A program made the translations under genes and the position numbers. The notes under the pieces are model-generated. The model had not been told where the DNA came from, did not search any database, and was given only the letters and a program-made list of their open reading frames with translations. Shown here piece after piece: positions 26,319 to 35,765 of a stretch of 64,000 bases of DNA. Position 1 is the first letter of the stretch; each line of letters starts with the position of its first letter. The DNA lies in NCBI RefSeq assembly GCF_900187875.1, contig NZ_FYEX01000001.1, positions 620,001-684,000 of the forward strand, read 5' to 3'. This stretch comes from Polynucleobacter victoriensis (lineage in GTDB: Bacteria > Pseudomonadota > Gammaproteobacteria > Burkholderiales > Burkholderiaceae).

Positions 26319-28404
26319 CACCAACCACCTCTTCAGCTATTACAGCCTGATCCACTGGTTGCTCTGCAACCTCATCACCCACTTCATCATCCATCTCATC
26401 TTCTTCAAGCTCAGCAGGATGCAATAAACCAAGATAACGAACACTGGCTTCAAGCGCCAAGAAATCAATCTCAAGTACTTCAACCTCCGCACGCGCACCT
26501 CTGGGTTGCTCCGCCAACTCAGGAACTGATAAGCGCAATGGAATTTGTTCAACACGTGCCTGACCATCTTTGAGGTGTCTGACAACGCCCTTCCAAGGCA
26601 AACCAGTTTGCTTTAGATATTGCAAACACCAATAACGCTCCATTTGATTTTGATGTTCTCCGTAAGCTGCATAAGTACCGTCGAAATCTGCAGCTATCGC
26701 CATCAAATCAGCATCTTTTAGTTTAAATGGTGCCACTAACTTCGCAGTCACACCATGTTGCGCCATGGCAATCAACTGCCACTGATTCACTAAATCAACG
26801 TAACGTCGCAATGGAGATGTGCACCAAGCGTAATTTTCAACACCCAAACCTTCATGTGGACCAGGCAGGGTTTGCATACGAGTACGTTGCGGTCCCCAAC
26901 CTTTTTGAGTACGGTAGATTCCTGGCACACTGTGATTGGCTAATTGATTGCCCCAAGTACTGTTACAGAAAATCATCCACTCAGCCACAATCGAATCTAG
27001 CACCGATCCACGTTGTCTTGCAAAAATTTCAACCACGCCATCTGTTACTTTGAAATTAAAGTCACGCGCCAAAGCATTAGGGTCAGGCAACCCTAAAACC
27101 TCCGCCTTAAGACCACTGGCCATGCGTTGTTCTTGTCGTTTGGCATGCAATTGCTGAGCTGAACGCCACAAAACTTGTAGCTCTAGCTGATAAGGTAACT
27201 GCGCTGAATTATTTAAATCTTGCAAAGACTCTTCAGTCACTAAATCTTCTAAATTATCTAAACGCAGATTAGATGCCATTGGCACACGCTCAACCTTGGT
27301 GGTGGGCGCATACTCGCCATCTAATATGGGATTGCCATCTACATTTAAAGTGACATACAAAGAAACTGCTGGGCGCACAGGCGGCTCTTGATTTGAAGAG
27401 TCTTGATTGGCTGCATGCAAAGAAAAAACGTCAATGATTTCATCAGGCAACATCGTGATCTTGCCACCTGGATAGTAGACCGTTGAAAGTCGCTGGCGGC
27501 CAACTTCATCCAATGCACCACCACGCTGTATGGCAAGTCCTGGCGCCGCAATATGCACACCTACTCGATAACAAACTTCATCATTGATTTTGATTGCAGT
27601 CACAGAAAAAGCATCATCAATCTCTGTGGTGGTGGCATCATCAATCGAGAAAGCTTGTACCTGAGCCACGGGTAATTTTTGCAAAGCCTCTTCCCAAGAT
27701 GCCTGTTCATTGGCTTGCAATTGAACTTGAAAACCCGTTCCCTTAGGAAAGTGCTCTTTTAAAAATTTTCCTTCGTGATACGCCAATGCTGAAGTTAAAA
27801 CCCCGCACTTTAAAAATAATTCGGCAATACCGCCCTTTAGGCCCTGCGCTGCATTTGCTACAGCTTTATAAGCGGTAGTATTTTTATCTGGAGAAAATAA
27901 AAGCGCGTTGATCTGCGGGCGAATTTCTTCTGGGAGATGCCCCGCTTTAAGCTCTTCCTCCCAAGCTTGCTGTTTTGCTAATTCTGCTTTTTTACGCTCA
28001 ACTGCTAAAAGTGCCGCTTTTAATTGGTCTTCGGGTGCACGCATGAACTGCCCACGCCCCTTACGACGAAAATAGACTGGTGCACCTTGCAATGCAATTG
28101 CTAAAGTTGTTTGCTGGATTGGGGTGGCAGGATCACCAAAATATTCTTTGGCTAAATCAGTAAATAAAAATTCACCATCACCCGCACACTCCCACAAGAA
28201 ATCTAAATCGACTTCTTCTGACAGTTTTTTTGCTTCTGATAAAAATTGATCGGGTTGCGAATACTCAAAACGTAACCACACGTCTTTAGATTTCAGCTTG
28301 CCTCGCTTGCCACCCAAACTCTCAACTGCCAATGGCTCGCTATCAGAACCTGAAATTAGGGTAGCGATTTTGATATCGCCACCATCTTCATACAACAGAT
28401 GCAT
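26293..28404 (-). CDS. rnb: RNase II / RNB-family 3'-5' exoribonuclease
   Basis: This 703-residue enzyme degrades RNA from the 3' end. The RNB catalytic domain starts near residue 250 with FSIDDATTTEIDDAFSV, whose Asp residues bind metal, and continues through RVGVHIAAPG and the conserved YAWCTSPLRRYVDLVNQ. The N-terminal cold-shock-like domains of E. coli RNase II are diverged, and the C-terminus is a long acidic tail (rich in Glu, Asp and Val). The family branch is typical of Burkholderiales. An upstream SDR gene overlaps the start by one base (TAATG), and the TonB-like gene overlaps the end, so the three are tightly coupled. Confidence 0.88.
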   Translation of the reverse strand: MHLLYEDGGDIKIATLISGSDSEPLAVESLGGKRGKLKSKDVWLRFEYSQPDQFLSEAKKLSEEVDLDFLWECAGDGEFLFTDLAKEYFGDPATPIQQTTLAIALQGAPVYFRRKGRGQFMRAPEDQLKAALLAVERKKAELAKQQAWEEELKAGHLPEEIRPQINALLFSPDKNTTAYKAVANAAQGLKGGIAELFLKCGVLTSALAYHEGKFLKEHFPKGTGFQVQLQANEQASWEEALQKLPVAQVQAFSIDDATTTEIDDAFSVTAIKINDEVCYRVGVHIAAPGLAIQRGGALDEVGRQRLSTVYYPGGKITMLPDEIIDVFSLHAANQDSSNQEPPVRPAVSLYVTLNVDGNPILDGEYAPTTKVERVPMASNLRLDNLEDLVTEESLQDLNNSAQLPYQLELQVLWRSAQQLHAKRQEQRMASGLKAEVLGLPDPNALARDFNFKVTDGVVEIFARQRGSVLDSIVAEWMIFCNSTWGNQLANHSVPGIYRTQKGWGPQRTRMQTLPGPHEGLGVENYAWCTSPLRRYVDLVNQWQLIAMAQHGVTAKLVAPFKLKDADLMAIAADFDGTYAAYGEHQNQMERYWCLQYLKQTGLPWKGVVRHLKDGQARVEQIPLRLSVPELAEQPRGARAEVEVLEIDFLALEASVRYLGLLHPAELEEDEMDDEVGDEVAEQPVDQAVIAEEVVGDVKPTSDQ

Positions 28405-29162
28405 TAAAGAGAAATCCCGCCACTGGCTTCTAATGCAATACCGTTGATGTAACTAGACTCATCACTGGCCAAGAATGCGTACACATTGGCCATTTCTTCT
28501 GGCTTACCTAAGCGACGCAACCAAGAACGCTCCTTCATACCATTCAATACTTCTTCTGGCATTGAAGCCAAAATACTTGTTTCCACAAAGCCTGGACATA
28601 CTGCGTTCACTCGAATCCCTTTAGGCCCTAACTCACGCGCCCATGTGGTTGTAAAACCAATCACACCATACTTAGTAGCAGCATAGTTTGTTTGACCAAA
28701 GTTACCGTACAAACCAACCACGCTTGAAGCGCTCACAATGGACCCTTTACCAGCTTTTAACATGTGTGGCACCACTGCTTGCGTGCAATTAAACACGCCC
28801 TTTAAGTTAACGTCGATCACAGCATCAAACTGGGCTTCTGTCATATTTACCAAACGCGCATCTTTTGTAATGCCCGCGTTGTTAATCAAGACATCAATGC
28901 GGCCGTATTTTTCGATCACCGCAGCAACAACCTGATCAATATTTTGACGATCTGTGACATTCATTACAAAGCCTTCAGCCTGACCGCCTGCAGATTGAAG
29001 TTGTTCTGTAGCGGCCTTCACCTGATCAGCATTCATGTCACAAATGATTGAAATACCGCCTTCATCACAAAACTTTTGAGCAGTTGCAAAGCCAATTCCA
29101 TTAGCACTTCCAGTAATGATGCAAACTTTGCCATCTAAACGTTTTGCTAAATTTTTTGTCAT
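28404..29162 (-). CDS. short-chain dehydrogenase/reductase (FabG-like 3-oxoacyl reductase)
   Basis: The 252-residue protein is a classical SDR, expected to reduce a 3-oxoacyl thioester or similar ketone with NAD(P)H. Visible are the cofactor motif TGSANGIG (residues 17-24), NNAG, the catalytic Ser in SIVSASSVVG and the YAATK active-site motif near residue 159. IPR-like ends are normal (ASGGISL). After the second strand the sequence reads ICDMNADQ; the Asp favours NAD over NADP. The best guess is a FabG or acetoacetyl-CoA reductase-like enzyme, but the substrate is unknown. It ends overlapping the RNB gene start by one base and lies 17 bp downstream of mpl. Confidence 0.85.
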   Translation of the reverse strand: MTKNLAKRLDGKVCIITGSANGIGFATAQKFCDEGGISIICDMNADQVKAATEQLQSAGGQAEGFVMNVTDRQNIDQVVAAVIEKYGRIDVLINNAGITKDARLVNMTEAQFDAVIDVNLKGVFNCTQAVVPHMLKAGKGSIVSASSVVGLYGNFGQTNYAATKYGVIGFTTTWARELGPKGIRVNAVCPGFVETSILASMPEEVLNGMKERSWLRRLGKPEEMANVYAFLASDESSYINGIALEASGGISL

Positions 29163-29179
29163 AGTTAACTTTCTAAAAT

Positions 29180-30616
29180 TCAGTGATTACTAAAAAATAT
29201 TTTTTGTTGCTGCAATAAACCCAAGAGTTTGCGATGAACACCACCAAAACCGCCATTACTCATGACCAAGATGTGATCACCTGGTTTAGCTTCTTTCTTA
29301 ACAGCCGCGATGAGTTTGTCTAAATCATCAAAAGCTTGCGCCTTAGCACCCAATGGCGCCAAAGATTCTTTCAAGTCCCAACCTAGCGCATCCTTACCAG
29401 ATGCACTACCGTAACCAAATACCAAATCAGCATCTTGCAAACTATCTGGTAACTGACTTTTCATCACACCCAACTTCATCGTATTGGAACGCGGCTCTAA
29501 GACTGCCAAAATACGTGTTCCAGGATTTCTGCCAACTTTACGTCTTAATCCATCAACGGTAGTTGTGATGGCGGTTGGATGATGTGCAAAGTCATCATAG
29601 ATAGTGATGCCATTAACACGACCAATTACTTCCATGCGACGCTTGACGTTCTTAAATGTGCCAAGTGCCTTGGCAGCATTCTCCGGTGAAACACCCACAT
29701 GATTCGCTGCCGCTATGGCAGCCAATGCATTCAATTGATTATGACGACCCGTAACAGAAGCATCTTCATCCCACACCACTTCTGCCACCTCTTTAGTCTG
29801 GAACAGAACCTTGAAGCCATCATGAGCAGTGTCTTGTAAAGACCAATCAGATTGTTTTGGGTTTAAGCCAAATTTTTCTAGAGTCGACCAACAACCGCGT
29901 TTGATCACACGATCTAAACTGTCCTCTGCACTATTGACCACCAAGCAACCATTACTCGGCACAGTACGCACAAGATGATGGAACTGAGTCTCAATAGCCG
30001 TGATATCAGCAAAAATATCAGCGTGGTCGAACTCTAAATTATTTAATATCGCTGTGCGTGGCCTGTAATGCACAAACTTACTGCGCTTATCAAAGAAAGC
30101 TGTGTCGTATTCGTCTGCCTCAATCACAAAGTAGTGAGGGTCATTTGTATTGGGTCCTGTTTTTTGACCTAGACGTGCAGAAACATCAAAGTTATTAGGT
30201 ACGCCCCCAATTAAATAACCTGGCTCCAGGCCATTCGCTTGCAAAATCCAAGTGAGCATCGCTGTCGTAGTTGTTTTGCCATGAGTACCTGCCACCGCTA
30301 AAACATGTTTACCTTGTAATACCTGCTCACCCAACCACTGAGGACCGGATTGATATGGCAAGCCCTGGTCCAAAATAGCTTCCATCAAAGGATTACCTCT
30401 AGAAACCACATTACCAATAATGAATAAGTCAGGCTTTAAAGAAATCTGTTCAGGTGAAAATCCTTCAATCAGTTCAATACCCTGAGCCTCCAGTTGAGTA
30501 CTCATTGGAGGATAAACATTAGCGTCACAACCAGTCACTTTATGACCAGCTTGACGTGCGATGGCGGCAATCCCGCCCATAAAAGTACCGCAAATACCTA
30601 AGATATGAAGATGCAT
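29180..30616 (-). CDS. mpl: UDP-N-acetylmuramate:L-alanyl-gamma-D-glutamyl-meso-diaminopimelate ligase
   Basis: Mpl joins the recycled murein tripeptide to UDP-MurNAc, returning old peptidoglycan pieces to synthesis. The 478-residue protein starts MHLHILGICGTFMGG, as in the family, and has the ATP-binding AGTHGKTTTTAML (about residues 109-121), the metal and substrate region EADEYDTAFFDKRSKF and YDDFAHHPTAI. Start at the ATG 30616. The tripeptide it uses is produced by the ampD product, also in this window. It is divergent from the tlpA-like gene, 43 bp apart. Confidence 0.96.
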   Translation of the reverse strand: MHLHILGICGTFMGGIAAIARQAGHKVTGCDANVYPPMSTQLEAQGIELIEGFSPEQISLKPDLFIIGNVVSRGNPLMEAILDQGLPYQSGPQWLGEQVLQGKHVLAVAGTHGKTTTTAMLTWILQANGLEPGYLIGGVPNNFDVSARLGQKTGPNTNDPHYFVIEADEYDTAFFDKRSKFVHYRPRTAILNNLEFDHADIFADITAIETQFHHLVRTVPSNGCLVVNSAEDSLDRVIKRGCWSTLEKFGLNPKQSDWSLQDTAHDGFKVLFQTKEVAEVVWDEDASVTGRHNQLNALAAIAAANHVGVSPENAAKALGTFKNVKRRMEVIGRVNGITIYDDFAHHPTAITTTVDGLRRKVGRNPGTRILAVLEPRSNTMKLGVMKSQLPDSLQDADLVFGYGSASGKDALGWDLKESLAPLGAKAQAFDDLDKLIAAVKKEAKPGDHILVMSNGGFGGVHRKLLGLLQQQKIFFSNH

Positions 30617-30659
30617 GGCAAGATTTTATCGAAACATCAGTGCAAAATAAGGTAAATGT

Positions 30660-31220
30660 TTGAAAACAGAAAGAAATAAAGTGAATAAACGTCAATGGAG
30701 TTTGCTAGTTGTTGCCGGTCTTGTTGCAGCCGCTTTGGGCATGAGCTTGGCTAGCTTTAAATACAACCCAAAACCTGCCCAAGATTCAGCAATCGAAGAG
30801 TTCTTTAAACAAGAATTGCGCTCCCCTAGCGGCGAAATCCATCCAACAGCTAATTGGCGCGGAAAAGTTCTGGTTCTTAACTATTGGGCATCGTGGTGCC
30901 CACCCTGTGTTGAAGAAATGCCCGAATTAGTCAGATCCCAAAGCAAATATGCCGCTAAAAATGTGCTATTTGTCGGCATTGGTGTCGATTCACCATCGAA
31001 TATACGTGAATTTCTTTTTAAAACCCCTGTTAACTACCCTATAGTTTTGGGAGGTCTAGAAGGATCCAACTGGGCAAAAAGTATGGGAAATCCTAGCTCT
31101 GGCTTACCTTTTACGGTGCTCGTGAATGAAAAAGGCGTCATTATTAAGTCAAAACTCGGCAAAATAACCGAAGATGAGCTCAGTTCATGGATAGATAGCG
31201 CTATAATTCCTTCTAAGTAA
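30660..31220 (+). CDS. TlpA-family thioredoxin-like protein
   Basis: The 186-residue protein is a membrane-anchored periplasmic thioredoxin. An N-terminal membrane helix (about residues 14-30) is followed by a thioredoxin fold with the active-site WASWCPPC near residues 77-84 and the cis-Pro segment GLPFTVLV. Family members reduce disulfides in the periplasm, for example in cytochrome c or oxidase assembly. The chosen TTG start at 30660 has an AAGG box about 8 bases upstream; a GTG at 30681 is an alternative. The gene is the first of a run with accB, accC and prmA on the plus strand, 21 bp before accB. Confidence 0.88.
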   Translation: MKTERNKVNKRQWSLLVVAGLVAAALGMSLASFKYNPKPAQDSAIEEFFKQELRSPSGEIHPTANWRGKVLVLNYWASWCPPCVEEMPELVRSQSKYAAKNVLFVGIGVDSPSNIREFLFKTPVNYPIVLGGLEGSNWAKSMGNPSSGLPFTVLVNEKGVIIKSKLGKITEDELSSWIDSAIIPSK

Positions 31221-31241
31221 AAAAACTATAGGAAGGGCATC

Positions 31242-31706
31242 ATGGATTTACGAAAACTCAAAACTTTGATCGATTTAGTAGCCGAATCTGGCGTATCAGA
31301 ACTAGAAGTAACAGAAGGTGAAGACAAAGTACGTATCGTTAAAAATCCTGCCCCCATCGCCGCACCCGCACAACAAATTTACGCGCCAGCCCCGGCTGCA
31401 GCTCCTGCAGCCCCAGCTCCAGCAGCTGCTCCAACTGCTCCAGCAGAAGCTGCTGCCCCAGCAGCACCAACTGGTCATGCCGTGAAATCTCCAATGGTAG
31501 GTACTTTCTACCGCTCACCAACACCTGGCGCTGATGCGTTTGTAAAAATTGGTGACACCGTTAAAGAAGGTCAAACTCTTTGCATCATCGAAGCGATGAA
31601 GCTACTGAATGAGATTGAATCTGATAAATCAGGCGTAGTGAAAGAAATTCTTTGCGAGAACGGCCAAGGCGTTGAATTTGGTCAAGCTCTTTTCATTATT
31701 GGCTAA
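31242..31706 (+). CDS. accB: biotin carboxyl carrier protein of acetyl-CoA carboxylase
   Basis: AccB carries biotin between the carboxylase and transferase parts of acetyl-CoA carboxylase, the first step of fatty acid synthesis. The 154-residue protein has a short N-terminal domain, an Ala/Pro-rich flexible linker (about residues 33-78) and the biotinyl domain with the acceptor lysine in EAMKLLNEIE, near residue 120. The ATG at 31242 has an AGGAAGG box. accC follows after 28 bp, the standard accBC operon. In many Burkholderiaceae aroQ sits just before accB, but here tlpA does and no aroQ is seen. Confidence 0.98.
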   Translation: MDLRKLKTLIDLVAESGVSELEVTEGEDKVRIVKNPAPIAAPAQQIYAPAPAAAPAAPAPAAAPTAPAEAAAPAAPTGHAVKSPMVGTFYRSPTPGADAFVKIGDTVKEGQTLCIIEAMKLLNEIESDKSGVVKEILCENGQGVEFGQALFIIG

Positions 31707-31734
31707 TCAAGCTAAAGCTTAAAAAGGGTTACCC

Positions 31735-33105
31735 ATGTTTGAAAAGATCCTCATCGCCAACCGTGGCGAAATTGCACTACGTATTCAAAGAGCTTGTCGT
31801 GAGATGGGCATCAAAACCGTGGTTGTTTTCTCAGAAGCCGACCGCGATGCAAAATATGTGAAGCTAGCCGATGAAGCAGTATGTATTGGCCCAGCTCCAT
31901 CAGCACAAAGCTACCTCAGCATGCCAGCAATTATTTCTGCTGCTGAAGTAACTGATGCTCAAGCGATTCACCCAGGTTATGGTTTCTTATCTGAAAATGC
32001 CGACTTTGCAGAACGCGTTGAGAAATCTGGTTTTGTATTTATCGGCCCAACAGCAGAATCTATCCGCTTGATGGGTGATAAGGTTTCTGCCAAACAAGCG
32101 ATGATTCGCTCAGGCGTGCCTTGCGTACCAGGTTCAGAAGGCGCGCTTCCAGATAATCCAAAAGAGATTATTGCAACAGCCAAGAAGATTGGTTACCCCG
32201 TGATTATTAAAGCTGCCGGCGGTGGCGGTGGTCGCGGTATGCGCGTGGTTCACACCGAAGCTCATTTGATTAATGCTGTGAACATGACTCGCGAAGAAGC
32301 TGGTCGCGCCTTTGGTAACCCAGAGGTTTACATGGAGAAGTTCTTAGAGAACCCTCGCCACGTAGAGATTCAGATTCTTGCAGATACACATAAAAACGCA
32401 GTTTATTTAGGTGAGCGCGATTGCTCTATGCAACGCCGTCACCAAAAAGTGATTGAAGAAGCTCCAGCGCCAGGTATTGATCGTCGTTTAATTGCCAAAA
32501 TTGGTGAACGTTGCGCAGAAGCTTGCCGCAAAATTGGTTACCGTGGTGCAGGTACATTTGAATTCTTGTACGAAAACGATGAGTTTTATTTCATTGAAAT
32601 GAATACACGTGTTCAAGTTGAGCACCCAGTAACTGAGTTAATTACTGGTATTGATATCGTTCAACAACAAATTCACATTGCTGCTGGCGAAAAATTACCT
32701 TTCCGCCAAAAAGATATCGAGTTCAAAGGTCACGCTATTGAATGCCGTATCAATGCAGAAGACCCAGTGAAATTCATGCCAAGCCCAGGAAGAATTCAGT
32801 CATGGCACATGCCAGGCGGCCCTGGTATTCGAGTTGACTCTCATGCTTACGCTGGCTACTTTGTGCCTCCAACCTACGATTCAATGATTGGTAAGTTGAT
32901 TGCCTATGGCGCAACACGTGAACAAGCGATTCGCCGTATGCGCATTGCTCTCTCAGAAGTTGCGATTGATGGCATTTTGACTAACATTCCATTACACCGC
33001 GAATTAATGTTGGATCCAAAATTTGAAGCAGGTGGTACAAGTATTCACTACTTAGAACACAAGCTAGAAGAACAAGCCGCTTCACGTCGTGGCAACACGA
33101 AGTAA
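31735..33105 (+). CDS. accC: biotin carboxylase subunit of acetyl-CoA carboxylase
   Basis: AccC carboxylates the biotin of AccB with bicarbonate and ATP. The 456-residue protein has the usual start FEKILIANRGEIALRI, the glycine-rich ATP loop AAGGGGGRGMR, the catalytic HQKVIEEAPAP region and the FIEMNTRVQVEHPVTE metal-binding motif. It is complete and of normal length. It lies 28 bp after accB and 17 bp before prmA, so all are likely cotranscribed. The carboxyltransferase genes accA and accD are not in the window. Confidence 0.99.
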   Translation: MFEKILIANRGEIALRIQRACREMGIKTVVVFSEADRDAKYVKLADEAVCIGPAPSAQSYLSMPAIISAAEVTDAQAIHPGYGFLSENADFAERVEKSGFVFIGPTAESIRLMGDKVSAKQAMIRSGVPCVPGSEGALPDNPKEIIATAKKIGYPVIIKAAGGGGGRGMRVVHTEAHLINAVNMTREEAGRAFGNPEVYMEKFLENPRHVEIQILADTHKNAVYLGERDCSMQRRHQKVIEEAPAPGIDRRLIAKIGERCAEACRKIGYRGAGTFEFLYENDEFYFIEMNTRVQVEHPVTELITGIDIVQQQIHIAAGEKLPFRQKDIEFKGHAIECRINAEDPVKFMPSPGRIQSWHMPGGPGIRVDSHAYAGYFVPPTYDSMIGKLIAYGATREQAIRRMRIALSEVAIDGILTNIPLHRELMLDPKFEAGGTSIHYLEHKLEEQAASRRGNTK

Positions 33106-33122
33106 GTTAGTCTTTAGCGCTC

Positions 33123-34691
33123 ATGGCTTTTCGTGAATTAGTTTTTACGGTCTCCGAGGATCTCGCTGAGAATCTCGGAGATGCTCTCATGGAGTTGGGC
33201 GCACTATCTATTTCCGTTAGCGATGCAGCAGCAGATACCGAAGCTGAAAAACCGCTATATGGTGAACCAGGTCTAACACCTGATCGCCAAGCTTGGGAAC
33301 AATCTCAAGTAATTGCGCTCTTTGATGAAGAAGGTTTAACTGCCGCTGAAATATCTCTGGCGTTGACCGAAGAAGGCTTTCAAGTCAATGCTCCAACAGA
33401 GCGCAGTGTCGAAGAGCAAGATTGGGTTCGACTAACTCAATCTCAATTCGACCCAATTCAAGTGGGTCAACGCTTATGGGTAGTCCCGTCATGGCACGAA
33501 GCACCTAATGACCCTAACGCAGTATGTCTCGCGGTAGATCCCGGTCTAGCTTTTGGCACGGGCAGCCATCCCACAACCAAACTGTGTATGCAGTGGTTAG
33601 AAGAACATCCTGATTTAGGCAGCAAATCTCTTTTAGATTATGGTTGCGGATCTGGAATTTTGGCGATTGCTGCCAAACGTCTAGGCTGCGGCGATGCATT
33701 AGGCGTAGATATCGATCCGCAAGCTGTTATTTCTGCAAAAGATAATGCTGTACGCAATGAAGTGATAGTTGACTTCAGACTCCCCGAAGAAGATACGGTT
33801 AATAGCCAACATGACGTGGTTGTAGCAAATATTTTGGCAAATCCATTACAAGTATTAGCTCCTGCTCTTTGCCAGAGAATCGCCCCTCATGGACATATTG
33901 TTTTATCTGGCATCCTAGAAAGACAAGCGCAAGAAGTGATTGATACTTATCAACCATGGATTAATCTACATATTTGGCGAGAATGTGATGGCTGGGTTTG
34001 CCTCACAGGGCAACTGAACGACGCACAATCAGAAGCTCAAAAAAAAACTCTAAAAACAACTAAATCAGTTGATGCACAACCTAAAAAATCTCGCGTACTA
34101 ACTGTTTTTTGTTTAGTTTTGCTCTCACTACTGGTTTTAGCCCAGCTTTTTTATCTAAGTAGGCATGGCTTGGCTCTGCAATTAGCAAAACTTCCTCCTA
34201 CACTTCAAGAACCAAGCTTAAAAGTATTTCAAAAGATTGATGGTTGGCTTTGCCAACACTTACCTTGTGAAAATATTGCACTGCGCGATTTTTCGGCATG
34301 GGCAATAGAGCTAGCTAATTTAAAAATTAACCCTCCTGCGGCAGCAGGTTCATCAGTAACTGGCATCCTAGAGCTACAAATTAGAAATAAATTGAATGCT
34401 TATGTCGCTTGGCCACATATTCTTTTATCAATTACTGATGCCAACGATGCTGTAGTCACTGAAAAACTATTAAGTCCAAAAGATTGGTTACCAGAGGATG
34501 ATCCATCAATTAACCCAAAAGGCTCTAAAGGGCCCGCGGAAGTCGCTGGCAATGTTTTGATGAGTCTACCCACCACCGCTGCAGGTTTCAGAGTGCGCTT
34601 GCTCTATGCCAGGGACAATCCACCCCAGATTAATAATGAAGAGTCAAAAGAATCTTCACCTCAACAAACCCCATCTTCAACGAAGGAATAG
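33123..34691 (+). CDS. prmA: PrmA ribosomal protein L11 methyltransferase fused to a DUF3426-type membrane domain
   Basis: One open frame of 522 residues holds two parts. Residues 1 to about 300 are a complete PrmA, which methylates ribosomal protein L11: DPGLAFGTGSHPTT, the S-adenosylmethionine loop LLDYGCGSGILAIAA, VVANILANPL and the C-terminal CDGWVCLTGQL. Then comes a basic linker, one membrane helix (about 328-346) and a region resembling DUF3426 (WLCQHLPCE, AYVAWPHILLSITD, RVRLLYARD). In related genomes a separate zinc-ribbon DUF3426 gene follows prmA; here its zinc ribbon is missing and the rest is joined to PrmA. If translated as one chain, PrmA is tethered to the inner membrane. The kinase gene starts 1 bp after the stop. 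Confidence 0.88.
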   Translation: MAFRELVFTVSEDLAENLGDALMELGALSISVSDAAADTEAEKPLYGEPGLTPDRQAWEQSQVIALFDEEGLTAAEISLALTEEGFQVNAPTERSVEEQDWVRLTQSQFDPIQVGQRLWVVPSWHEAPNDPNAVCLAVDPGLAFGTGSHPTTKLCMQWLEEHPDLGSKSLLDYGCGSGILAIAAKRLGCGDALGVDIDPQAVISAKDNAVRNEVIVDFRLPEEDTVNSQHDVVVANILANPLQVLAPALCQRIAPHGHIVLSGILERQAQEVIDTYQPWINLHIWRECDGWVCLTGQLNDAQSEAQKKTLKTTKSVDAQPKKSRVLTVFCLVLLSLLVLAQLFYLSRHGLALQLAKLPPTLQEPSLKVFQKIDGWLCQHLPCENIALRDFSAWAIELANLKINPPAAAGSSVTGILELQIRNKLNAYVAWPHILLSITDANDAVVTEKLLSPKDWLPEDDPSINPKGSKGPAEVAGNVLMSLPTTAAGFRVRLLYARDNPPQINNEESKESSPQQTPSSTKE

Positions 34692-34692
34692 C

Positions 34693-35652
34693 ATGTCTAG
34701 CTTAATTTGCGGCTCAATCGCTTACGACACAATCATGAATTTTGAAGGTCGCTTCCAAGATCAAATCTTGGCAGACCAAATCCATATTCTGAATGTGGCA
34801 TTTTTAGTTCCAAGCATGCGTCGTGAATTTGGTGGCTGCGCAGGAAATATTGCTTACAACCATAAACTCTTGGGTGGCGAACCAATCATCATGGCAACAG
34901 TTGGAGGTGATGCGGGTTCTTACTATGATCAATTAGCCAAATATGACATCAGTGCCGATCACATTCGTGAGCTACCAGAGGCTTTTACAGCTCAAGCCAT
35001 GATCACCACTGATCGTGACAACAATCAGATCACAGCATTCCACCCCGGTGCGATGGGCGAGTCTCATCTAAATAAAGTTGCCGATGTCATCACTCATCGC
35101 CAAGCAAAACAACTAAGCCTACCTAAAATTGCGATTGTGGCTCCAGATGGCAGGCAAGGCATGATTGAGCACTGCCAACAATTAGCTGATGCCAAGATTT
35201 CATTTATTTTCGATCCAGGTCAGGGTTTGCCAATGTTTGATGGCAAAGATCTGCTTGGTTTTATTGATCAAGCTACTTATGTTGCCGTGAATGACTACGA
35301 AGGTGAGATGCTGGCTCAGCGAACAGGTCTCTCTTTAGAAAAAATTGCCGAGCAAGTTGAAGCCCTGATTGTGACCAAAGGTGCTCAAGGCGCTGAAATC
35401 CATGCAAAAGGTAAGAAAATTGATATTCCAGTAGTTCCTGTTGCAAAAGCCATTGACCCAACTGGATGTGGTGACGCATTCAGAGGCGGATTACTTTATG
35501 GTTTAGAGCAAGGATTTGACTGGGAGACAACTGGCAGACTTGCAAGTTTGATGGGATCTATCAAAATCGCCAGCCAAGGTCCACAAAATCACCAACCCTC
35601 TCAAGATCAAATCAAAGCACAGTTCAAACAAGCCTTCGGCTACAGCTATTAA
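34693..35652 (+). CDS. PfkB-family carbohydrate/adenosine kinase
   Basis: From the ATG at 34693 with a GAAGGA box the protein has 319 residues. It is a ribokinase/PfkB-family kinase: the REFGGCAGNIAYN sugar-binding glycine motif near residues 38-50, the EGEMLAQRTG segment and the C-terminal catalytic motif DPTGCGDAFRGG near 254-265. Homologues in Burkholderiales are annotated as adenosine or carbohydrate kinases, and the true substrate is not fixed by sequence alone. It follows the prmA fusion by 1 bp, so translation is likely coupled. A longer reading frame upstream overlaps prmA and is not favoured. Confidence 0.88.
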   Translation: MSSLICGSIAYDTIMNFEGRFQDQILADQIHILNVAFLVPSMRREFGGCAGNIAYNHKLLGGEPIIMATVGGDAGSYYDQLAKYDISADHIRELPEAFTAQAMITTDRDNNQITAFHPGAMGESHLNKVADVITHRQAKQLSLPKIAIVAPDGRQGMIEHCQQLADAKISFIFDPGQGLPMFDGKDLLGFIDQATYVAVNDYEGEMLAQRTGLSLEKIAEQVEALIVTKGAQGAEIHAKGKKIDIPVVPVAKAIDPTGCGDAFRGGLLYGLEQGFDWETTGRLASLMGSIKIASQGPQNHQPSQDQIKAQFKQAFGYSY

Positions 35653-35701
35653 TGAATCTCCCGACATTTTCGGGTTTTCCACTTTTTAATTACCAAAGAA
35701 A

Positions 35702-35734
35702 AAACCCGCTAAGGCGTTAAGCTCTAGCGGGTTT
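35702..35734. terminator. bidirectional terminator between the PfkB kinase and H1-like genes
   Basis: AAACCCGCTA (35702-35711) and TAGCGGGTTT (35725-35734) form a 10-bp stem with a 13-base loop. A-rich sequence before it becomes a T-run on the minus strand. Confidence 0.8.
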
Positions 35735-35765
35735 GATTCCCTTCCAGGAATCAGTCCCTAACGAA

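Noticed and set aside
34606..34692. Extension of the PfkB kinase into the prmA fusion
   Set aside because: The ATG at 34693 has a good GAAGGA box and fits the family length.
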